From assembly GCA_017608775.1 (NCBI GenBank), contig JAFCFF010000002.1:1-28772 (forward strand): a DNA stretch of 28,772 bases, in the 5' to 3' direction. The notes beneath the pieces are model-generated. The model ran no database searches. It was not told the origin of the DNA and saw only the letters and a program-made list of their open reading frames with translations. This DNA is from Candidatus Iainarchaeum sp. Its GTDB lineage: Archaea; Iainarchaeota; Iainarchaeia; Iainarchaeales; JAFCFF01. Positions within the stretch are counted from its first letter, which is position 1; each line of letters begins with the position of its first letter. Positions 1 through 9,200 of this stretch are shown in pieces. Both the position numbers and the translations under genes were made by a program.

Positions 1-2663
1 TGCTTTTCAAAAATTACTTCCTCCTCGGCATTCTTAAAAACAAAGTTGTAAACATGGTTTCCTCCATTACTGGCATAGAATGGCATTCTTACATCTAGGG
101 TTTCCTGCTCCCCAAAGTTTATGTCTTGTGAGATAAAGCCAGCAGTGTTAAATTTTCCTGAAAACAAGCCCTCTCCTTCTTTTCTTATCGTGATATTTTC
201 ATCGACCTTCCCTAAATCCTGGATTTCAAGGGAAAGGTTGTTTCTTGTTTCTCCCTGGTTATAGAATTTTGCAACAAATTCTCCTCTAGATGGGTTTTCC
301 AACTTTATGTCATTTCTGAAAAACCTTTCCTCACCATTTCTTATCAGAGAAAAGGAGTAACATATGTTGCTCTCAGGGCACAGAATACTTTCTCCAATCA
401 ACAAAAGCTTGCTCTTTGCCTCGGCATATAGAAAATCTTTTGTTTCTGTTGTGAACATGCTCCCAAGCGCAGGATCGACAGGCACTCTTATATATTTTAC
501 ACCATCGCTTGCAAACATGTTGTAGTAAAGCCTTACCGCATCGGTTACGTCCCTTGTCTTGATAAAAACAGAAAACTCATAAGACAGGCCGTTTTTGAGA
601 TCCAGTCCTTCTCCAAAATATTCCTTGTTGACATAAAGATAAAACAACTTTGCCTCATCAAGATCCTCGCCGGCTTCGAGGCTGTCATCTCCTCCTGAAA
701 ACCCTTTGTTTGGGTGCCATGTCTTTCCAAAATACTTTTTTCCCTTTGAAATATCTGCGGAAATTATAAACGCGTTTTCCAGGCCAACGTCTGTCTTTTC
801 TCCAAGCCTTATTATAGAACCAAAGTTTTCAAATTTTTCGTCCACAAAAATCCTAAACCTTGCCTCGTAGACCTCCTCACTTAAAATCCCAGAGCCAGAT
901 ACTTTTTGATTGTTTTTATATAAACCAAGAAACTCAATATCGTTCTTCTTTTTTGTTTTTGGGACCCACACAACCCCTATATTTCTGTTTTTATTCATGT
1001 TAAAGATTTTTGAGATGTAAGTGACATAGTTTGGGTTTTCTGCAACAACGTAAACTCTTTTGGTTGCCTTTAGGTTAACTAGTTTTTCTCCTTTAACCGT
1101 TTTCCTAAAAAGAAGATTTCCCAAATAATCATAAACAAAAACCTCTGCGATAACCTCTCCAGTATCTATCTCCAAGGTGTTTTCCTTTTCTGTTAGACTT
1201 ATCTCAAGAGAGACATCGCTGTATGAGATGGTAAACTCCCTGTCAGCAAAGTAAATTTCCTCGTCAACTGTTATCACATAAGCCCCGTTTTCCAGGTCCC
1301 TGAAGGAAAAGTAGCCATCACTATCTGTTATATCATATGCTATTTCCTCACCATCTTTTTTCAAAATTACCTCAATGTTTTCAACCGGGCTGTTGTTGAA
1401 CTTTATATCTCCGCTAGCTTTATAGCAGGCGTCTAAGGGACACTCGTTTAGATAAACCGAAATCTTTTTCCCGCTGCCATCTAAGGTAAACTGCCCTGTT
1501 TCTCTCTTATACTCTTCCTTGTAAACTGAGTAGCTGTACTTCCCATCTTGTAGGTACATTAGGTATTCTCCGTTAACGTCTGTAAGAACTTCCTTTACTA
1601 TTGTCTCCTCGTTGTCCAAGATTAGCTTTACAAGAATCCTGGCGCTTTCCAAGGCATTTCCTCTTTTATCCTCAACCTCAAACTCAACTTTGTTGTCTTC
1701 GTTTTCCCCCCCCATAAAAACCTCCACAAGCCTATCTTGGCTTAGAAGAATGTCGTTACTTCTTTGGTCAACATATCCTTCTTTTTCAACATAAACATAG
1801 TATTCCATAACGTCAAGATTTTCGAAAATAACAAGTCCTGAGTAATCTGTCACAGCATAATCAAACATTGTTTCTCCCTCTTTTTTGAAGAGCTTTACCA
1901 AAGCACCAGACAACGGATTTTCATCCAAATCTTTCACAGAAACCGTTAGGGAGAAGGCCTCTTCAGTTGAGTCTTCTTGGAGTTGGCCGCTATCTTCGAT
2001 ACGAAAAAGATTTATCTCCACAACATCTCTCAAACTAGCGCTGTTTTCTCTGTATCCTTCTGAAACCGCTGTAACAAACCCAGAGCCACAGTTTTCCGGA
2101 AGCGTTATTTCCTTTGAACCACCGTAAATTTCGTCTGTAAGCGTTTCCCCAGAGTCACATTCTATCTCAACACCAGTTCTTCCTTGGATAAACAAAGTTG
2201 TTGTTGCATCTCTTATGTTAATTTGTATTGTTCTGCTAAGGTCACCAAGTTCTGTTTTTTGTAAAAAAATAGTTTTTTTCTCTGTTTTGCTGATAAAAAA
2301 CTCAGCTGGTGCATACCCCTCTTTTGTCAGCTTTATTTTATAGTTTCCTTTTTTTAATTTTGTTGTGAAAAGACCAGTGTCACCTGTTTTACCATAGAAG
2401 GAGTCGTTGATAAGAACATTTGCGTTTTCCAAAAACTCGCCGGAGTCATAGTCCTTAACCTCAAGACTTAGAGTTATTTGATGAGGCAAAAAAGTATAAA
2501 CAACCAATAAAACAACAATAAGAACAAGTCCAAGAAAAACATACAAGCTTTTTATTCCTCTTTCTTCTAACCAGTCAACAATTCCATAAACATGTATTCC
2601 TCTTTCCTCCAAAAAATCAAGGAAGTTATACCACTTGTCCTCTAAGGCATCCAAGAAACCCAT
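1..2663 (-). CDS. Giant Ig-like surface protein, paralog A (C-terminus beyond window)
   Basis: The reading frame is open from an ATG at 2663 to the left edge, giving at least 887 residues without a stop; the C-terminus is outside the window. Residues 1-40 hold two WLEERGI-like motifs (14-23 and 28-37), followed by one membrane helix at about 41-58. After it come several beta-sandwich modules of the carboxypeptidase-regulatory type (for example NANVLINDSFYGKTGDTGLF and DYSGLVIFENL), which normally sit outside the membrane. Residues about 573-720 match a module found at the same distance from the N-terminus in the two other giant genes of this window. The topology is therefore probably N-in with a long extracellular chain. 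An 8-C run at 1706-1713 lies in the coding region. No catalytic motif is visible. A structural or adhesive surface role is inferred from architecture only. Confidence 0.85.
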   Translation of the reverse strand, partial: MGFLDALEDKWYNFLDFLEERGIHVYGIVDWLEERGIKSLYVFLGLVLIVVLLVVYTFLPHQITLSLEVKDYDSGEFLENANVLINDSFYGKTGDTGLFTTKLKKGNYKIKLTKEGYAPAEFFISKTEKKTIFLQKTELGDLSRTIQINIRDATTTLFIQGRTGVEIECDSGETLTDEIYGGSKEITLPENCGSGFVTAVSEGYRENSASLRDVVEINLFRIEDSGQLQEDSTEEAFSLTVSVKDLDENPLSGALVKLFKKEGETMFDYAVTDYSGLVIFENLDVMEYYVYVEKEGYVDQRSNDILLSQDRLVEVFMGGENEDNKVEFEVEDKRGNALESARILVKLILDNEETIVKEVLTDVNGEYLMYLQDGKYSYSVYKEEYKRETGQFTLDGSGKKISVYLNECPLDACYKASGDIKFNNSPVENIEVILKKDGEEIAYDITDSDGYFSFRDLENGAYVITVDEEIYFADREFTISYSDVSLEISLTEKENTLEIDTGEVIAEVFVYDYLGNLLFRKTVKGEKLVNLKATKRVYVVAENPNYVTYISKIFNMNKNRNIGVVWVPKTKKKNDIEFLGLYKNNQKVSGSGILSEEVYEARFRIFVDEKFENFGSIIRLGEKTDVGLENAFIISADISKGKKYFGKTWHPNKGFSGGDDSLEAGEDLDEAKLFYLYVNKEYFGEGLDLKNGLSYEFSVFIKTRDVTDAVRLYYNMFASDGVKYIRVPVDPALGSMFTTETKDFLYAEAKSKLLLIGESILCPESNICYSFSLIRNGEERFFRNDIKLENPSRGEFVAKFYNQGETRNNLSLEIQDLGKVDENITIRKEGEGLFSGKFNTAGFISQDINFGEQETLDVRMPFYASNGGNHVYNFVFKNAEEEVIFEK

Positions 2664-2687
2664 TCTAAAAAATAGAATTTGATAGCC

Positions 2688-2696
2688 TTTTTAAAA
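2688..2696 (-). promoter_or_regulatory. Probable TATA box for giant paralog A
   Basis: Read on the minus strand this is TTTTAAAAA, centred 29 bp upstream of the ATG at 2663. That spacing suits an archaeal promoter with a leaderless or nearly leaderless transcript. No ribosome binding site is seen before the ATG, which agrees. The match to TTTAAATA is imperfect. Confidence 0.45.
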
Positions 2697-2741
2697 CTAA
2701 TTCTTTCTTGTGAATGGTTAAACTGTTTTAAATTATTTGAA

Positions 2742-3188
2742 TCAGACAAGAGAAATAAAAACAACAGCCCCTATAACTCCCAAAACAAGAGAGCGAACTA
2801 TGTTTTTTCTCATATAGATAAAGTCAAAGGGTTCTAGGTTTTTAAACTCAAACCAAAAAGCCTGTGCTATGCCCAAACCAAGGAAAGAAGCAAATATAAC
2901 TGAGAAGGTTCTTGCAAGCTCCCTAAAAATTATTTTTATGCTAGCCCCCTCCAAAAACAAACTTCCCTGGAACAAACCAAGACCAAAAAAAAGCAAGGGA
3001 GTTAAATAACCTAAAAAAAGAGAGGAAACAACAAAAAAGAAAAGCACAAAGAAAACTATTTCAAGTAAGGCAGTGCCTGGAAAGAGAAAGGGAATCACAA
3101 AGACAACATTGTAAAAATAACCTATAATCAAACCAACAACCCAGAGAAAAAAACTTATGACAAAGACCAGACCTGTCTTATTTACCAT
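2742..3188 (-). CDS. Small multi-pass membrane protein, function unknown
   Basis: The 148-residue protein is almost entirely hydrophobic, with about four or five membrane helices (roughly 6-25, 30-56, 61-80, 95-112 and 130-147). The few charged stretches, such as RELAR near 90 and YMRKN near 127, are probably loops. It lies 35 bp downstream of the 2191-aa giant and 78 bp upstream of the next giant, all on the same strand, so co-expression with the giants is likely. No ribosome binding site is visible. An AAATAAAA element (minus strand, 3211-3218) is centred 26-27 bp before the ATG and could serve as a weak TATA box. The size and topology faintly recall small SpoIIM-like membrane proteins, but no diagnostic motif supports that. 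A role in export or anchoring of the giants is only a guess from position. Confidence 0.75.
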   Translation of the reverse strand: MVNKTGLVFVISFFLWVVGLIIGYFYNVVFVIPFLFPGTALLEIVFFVLFFFVVSSLFLGYLTPLLFFGLGLFQGSLFLEGASIKIIFRELARTFSVIFASFLGLGIAQAFWFEFKNLEPFDFIYMRKNIVRSLVLGVIGAVVFISLV

Positions 3189-3223
3189 ATAAAAAAAAGT
3201 AAAAGCTTGTTTTTATTTCTTTC

Positions 3224-6200
3224 TTATTCTTTGGTTTCTTTGGCTGTCTCTCTTTCCAGAATTTTTGCGTTTTTTGTTACCTCTCTCAAAACCTCTGCAG
3301 GACTATAGTAGAAGAAACCACTTGTTTTTGTAAAACCAAAGCACAACCTATAATCTTTGATGTTTATTCTTTTTCCCTTTTCTATCTCTACTGTCTTTTT
3401 TGTAAATATTTCAGGAATTGCTGGAGAGGTGTCAACGTTGTCAAACTTAACACTTAGGTTTTGTGTTTCTCCCAAATAATAGTTTTCAATGGTTTTGTTA
3501 AGGTCTGGAGAGAGGTCGGGGTTTATAAGTGCTATTACAACACTCTCCCCTTCTTTTAGGTTTGTAAACCTTAGATCATATACGTATTCTTCTCTCTTAA
3601 ATACCTGGCTCTCAGGAATCCTTGCCTCAACATCAATAAAGTAGCTTTGCTTTTCTTCTGTGTTTACAAGAATGTGTGTTTTTGGTTCCTTTCCGATTTC
3701 CTGGGCCATGGCTACTAGATACCACAGATCTCTTTTGTTGCTGTTAAAGAAGTTCCTTACCGAGAGAACTCCCTGGTCAATTCCGCTAAGGTTTTTTGTT
3801 GCAGTTATTGTCAGGAAAACAACGTTTCTTAGAGGCCTTATAACATTTATTTTACCATCTATAATCGCAAGTTTTGCTTTTTTCTCAGTTGTTAGATCTA
3901 TTTTTTCATCTCCCTCAATAACATTTATTTTTTCCATGGTTGGTTTTCCAAAGCTGTAAATATAATACAGGTTCCTTTCCCCACAACTCACTTCCTTGAT
4001 TTTATCTTCCTGATAAACCTTATATGCAGCGGCACCAGTATAACCATAGTCCTCATTTCTTTCAAATGCCCTGTAGTCACAGCTTAGCCCGTTAAACACA
4101 AGGTATTTCTTTATAGCATTTGTTTTTTCCTTCCAGATTTTCAGGGCTGCGTTTACGTCAGGGTCTTCTGTCTTTTTTATTTCTCTGTCTATTCTTTCGT
4201 TGATCTGGGCCGATATGTTTTCATCAATATCTGGCTCATTGCCCTCTCCCAAAAACGCAGGGATGTAAATGTTCAGAGTTATGTTGTTTACTGTTGTTCC
4301 AAACGTGTTGATAAGTTTTGCCCTAAGTTCAGGCACCAGTTTTTTCTCCTCCTCAGTTATCTCATCTATATCAACTCTCAAAAGCCTTTCTAGGTTTTCC
4401 TCCTCAACAACCTCAAACTCAAGGTTGTCTGTTGCGTTTCCATCAGGCGAATAATAGAATTTTCCGTTATAGAGGATTTTACAGTCAGCGTTGTCAAAGA
4501 ACCTATTATATTCTCTGGCCTTTTTCTCAATCTCTCTTTCCTCCAGTTCCTTTCTTCTTTCTTCCTCCGTCTTTTTCTTTGCTATTTCCTTTTCTCTGGC
4601 ACCTGGTTTCTTTCCCTCACCAAACATTCCAGGATACTTTCCTGGCTCAAACTTTGCTTTTGTTGGGGTTATTGCTGCCCTACCTTTTGTGGCTTTTATA
4701 ACGTCTTTTATAAGCTCGATGTCAATTATGTTGACAGGTAATTCTAAAGGAGCAATAAAGCTTTCCCTATATCTCAAACCAATAATTAGGAGATTTGGTC
4801 TTCCATGAATTATGTTATAGATCAGGCATAGCTTTCTTTCCTGGCTTTTACTTATTGCCAGACAGCCTATCAACGGGTCATTGTAGATTCCGTAACCACC
4901 ATAGAATGAAAACTCGCTAAGCGATCTTAATAGCCCTTCCTTTGATGTGTCTTTGTCTCTTCCGTAAACCATGTTTAACATAAGCAGGTTTTGTGAGTAG
5001 AAAGGAGTGCCAAAGCCCTGGCTTGGCAAGCCACCGGCACCAAACATCATCATCTCCTGCCTTATTCTATCATTTTCAATTGCCTCTTCTAGTTTTTTAG
5101 GGTCTTCCAGGATCTCAAGTGCGGCTGTTAGGCTTTTCTGTGCAAATGGCATCTTTATTATCGAGTAGTCCTGAACCTCTTTTCTTATCTCCTCCTGGTA
5201 AAGTATTTGTGGCCTTCCCTTTACAACAAGCCTATATCCAAAGTCTGAGAGTATTGGCCTGAAGTCAAGCCTTTCCAGCCTTAGTCCGGATTCCAAGCAG
5301 TGGTTTGTGACTCTTCCGTCTGCTCTTGTTAGGCTTGTCACAACATAGCTCAAAGGAGATACCTCTATACATTCTCCTAGTCTGCTTAGAGCAGATGGTT
5401 TTACCAGTAAGTCTGTTTCTCCTATCTCAACTGCTTTTTTATCTCTAAATGCTTTATAGGAAATTAAGTATTCTCCTGGTAGGTCTGCAGACATAAACAG
5501 GCTTTCTGTTTCTCCTGCCCTTAAACTTATGTTTATCTTCCCCTCTCCCCTTGATTCTCTTGGGCCAAATCCTGAGCCATAGTGTGGCATGTTTGCGTAG
5601 TATGGGTTTATGTTTTCTGAGAAGCCAGGATACTGTCCTGAGTAGTAGTTGTCTATGGGGTTGTAACTTGGACCATATCCTGTGTATGCATCAAATGAGT
5701 TGTAAAACGGGTTCTGAAAGTTATAGATAGGGTTAAACCCAAACATGTTTCCAGGATATCCAGGGCTTCCCAGGCCTCCTGAAAAACCAGAAAAGCTACC
5801 AGGGGTTATTCCAAACTCGTTTCTTGGATGATAAAAATCACTGATAACATTTTCATTGGTTGTGAGCCTAACTCCCTTTCCAGAAGCCTCTAGCTTTATA
5901 TCTTTCTCACATGTATTTTCAATTAAAACCTCTCCATAGCTGTCCGTGTCTGTGATAACCTCTTCTTCAGGAGTTAGCTTTATACATTCTACCAGGTTTG
6001 AATATATAACATCGACAGGAATAACAACACTTAACTTTTGAATTCCATCATCTGTTTGCAGCGTTGCCTGCAAAATAATCTCTGCCTTAAGCTCTCCCTC
6101 AACTGTCTTTCTATCTGGTTTGTAGCTTAGGGTAAAGTCCTCTCCCTCCTCGTTAAAGTTAAATCTCTCAAACAGAATTACTGGTTCCTTACCTATGGTG

Positions 6201-9200
6201 TTTTCACTCTTGTTTCTTATTGAAAACTCTCCTGTGCCATCGCCAAGCCATCTCTGTCTCACAACAACGTTTTGCAATGAAACTCTGTTGTTATTTACGG
6301 TACATCTGTTGATAAGGTTAAAACCAAACTCTTGCTTGCCGTAGTCTTCCCCAACAAATATGTTCCATTCTCTTTTCAGGGCATCTATGTTAAAGCATTC
6401 TAGGGCATCCACCCCTGCACCAAGACTCAGGTTCATTCTTAGGTCAAGACTTTCCCTGAATTTGTTTTCCTCCTTGTCAGACGCCTCAAAGTTTATGGTC
6501 CCAAACAAAAGATCTATTGGCTCGACAATGTCTTTGGCCTCTGTTGTTGGCTTTAGACTTAGAATTATCTGTTTTGTGCCTAAAGGAGGCAGGATTCTTT
6601 CGCTGTCGTTTTCCCAAACAACGCCAACGTATTTCTTTGCTTCTCCATCAACAAAAATTCTTTCCAATGTTAGCTCTCTTTCTGTTAGGTTACTCAAGCT
6701 TATCTCAAATAACAACCCCTTATCTTCCCTAACATCTATTGTTTGTCTTATTTCCTGAGGAACAACACTTAACACAGAATCCAGAACATCCAACGAGTAT
6801 TCGGCCTTCTCATAGCCTGGCTTTTCCGCCTCTATCACAAACAAACTACCTGGTTCCACAAGACTTCCTGCCAGGGTAAAGACATAGAAGCCATCTCCGG
6901 CATCTGCAAACTCCCCAACAAGCTCCTTGAGACCAAACTCGTTTTCCTTGAAAATCTTGACAATTGCGTCTTCAACACCTTTCTCCAGCTCTGAGTCATG
7001 CAACAAAACCCTTATTAGGGCCTGGGTTTTTGGCAGGAGTGTTTGGGGTTCAACAAAAATATCAACAGGCCTTTCCCGCATCTCAAGGATTGAAAAGAAA
7101 ACAAATATTTCCGCTATTTTTTTGTTGTCTTCTGTTAGTGTTATCTTGAGGTTTGTTGTTCCTGTCTTTATTCCCTTGATATTTATGCTTTGGCTTTTTG
7201 TTTCTCCTTCCTTGAACTCCCCGATGTTGAACGCAACCCTGTCCTCAACAACACTTAGTCCCTCCAAACTTATTGCATCTGAGTCTTTCTCAACAACAAG
7301 TGCAGCGTTTGCCAAGTCTTTTTCATTGTTTTCTATCTCAAGCTGCAAGGAATATTCCCTGGCTTTTTTTATGTCAAAGGTGGTTCCAGGCTTTGCCACA
7401 AACCCATCAAACAAGTTGACCTTGAAAACTATTCCTCCTTTTGCTATGCTGTCTGCCTCCCCAACGTTGTATGTTTCCTCATGTGTTTTTGAGTAGAAAA
7501 TACTTTCTTCTTCCTCGTCAGCAGGATCTTTGTAAATGTCCTCGTCTCTTTCTATCCATGCCCTGTACTTCAGATTAAAACTTCCCTCAACGTCCTCTCT
7601 TGTTCTTATCCTTACCTTGAAGTCATAGACTCCTGGGTTTGACACAACATTTTCCTGAGGAGCAACTCTTTTTTCAGCCCATTTTGCCTCGCTTCCAGCG
7701 TTTGTTAACGATGAGCTATCTTCTTCTTCATCCTCCCCTGTGAACTGCGTTCCATATCTTGCAACTCCAAACCCCTCTATTTTTTCAATAAACGCTATTT
7801 CCTCCTCAACATTATCCTTATCTCCTACTCTTATATGTAGGCCAAGAAGGTCAGCGATTTCCCTTGTCTTTACCCTAAACCTTGCCTCATATGTCCTGTC
7901 ATCTGCTAAATCTTCTCCAACTAAGTTTCCCTGCATGCTATACATTCCAACAAACTCAACCTTTATTTTTGGTAGATCTTCTATTCTGTAAAGAGTTATA
8001 TTAAATTCTGCTTCCTCATCTTTGTTCAAAATAAATGGTAGGCTATGATACCCTCCATAACCAACTCTCCTGATCTCCAAAAACAACGGAGTTCCGATAG
8101 GAACCTGTCCTGAAAACCTTCCGTTTTCTGTTATTCCAGAAAGCTTTACAAAGCCCATTGGGTTTTTGAAAAGGACATCTGCACCGTTTAACAATATTCC
8201 GTCAGAGCTCTGGACATTGACAGTTACAAACGCGGTTATCTCAACCAGGTTAACAACAATGTTATTCAAAGAGACATCTCTCTGAAGCAGAATCTCCATG
8301 CTTTCCCCAAACGCGCTTTCTGTAAATGCCTTGACATAAAAATACCTTCCAACAGGCAATGCTATCTCGGCAATCCCGTCATTGTCAGCAAAAGTTTCGT
8401 CAACAATGTTTCTTCCCTCAAACACAACAACCCTTGCTCCGGATGCAGGGATTCCAAACGGATCAAGAATAACAACATGTAGCGTAGATATGTCTGATAG
8501 GTTTACTATAATATCATAGTTTACAGAACAGCCACCAAGAACCTTTACAAGCTTTACATCTCCTGGCCTCTCCTCGATCTCACATGCAGAGCTTCTCCTG
8601 ACCTCAAACTGTTCTGTCCATGCAGGAACTTCGGCTTGTGGCTCGATATTAAGAACATATATTCCCTCCTCTGTGACAGGAAACTCCAGAACTCCGTTCT
8701 GTACTGTGTCCTCAAACAAAGGGTTTACATCACCTGACTTTCTTATTGAGACAAGCATGTTTGATAGCTCGGCTCCCTCCTGGTCACTAAACCTAAAGAA
8801 AATCCTTCCCAAAACATCTGCTGCTCTCTGGATGTTAACAACCACATCTTTTCTCCTGTTTTCCTCAACAAGTATTTCATCTAGGCTTCCGTCATAATGT
8901 GCGAATCCTGCCTGAGCAGGGATGTTTATGTAATAGGCTCCTGGCCTTAGGTTTGAGAAAACAACAGACCCGTCTTCCGCGGTAAACCCGCTGTCTACCT
9001 CAAGCTCTGAAAAAGAATCATACAACTCAACCCTTAAATTCATAACTCCAATGTTATTGTGTTTTACAACAGCCCTTATCTCTCCTGTTCCTGGCTCAAA
9101 ACCAACAGTTTCTGTAACAACAATGTCTTTTTCTGTTCCCTCAACATCAACCACAATACTTGAGGCTCTTGTTCCCTCAAGGATAAATTCCCTTCCCCCA

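Noticed and set aside
1..2663. Possibility that the left-edge gene is a broken pseudogene
   Set aside because: Translation sampled along the whole stretch is open and reads as coherent Ig-like sequence in a single frame, so it is taken as intact and merely cut by the window edge.
3224..3300. C-terminus of giant paralog B as an archaeosortase substrate
   Set aside because: The end is charged and helical (ILERETAKETKE) with no hydrophobic segment.
6927..7496. Long open frame (189 codons) on the plus strand opposite giant paralog B
   Set aside because: Its product is Ser/Phe/Leu-rich without domain character, it lacks promoter or ribosome binding site, and the opposite frame is a clear Ig-like coding sequence. 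It is a shadow.
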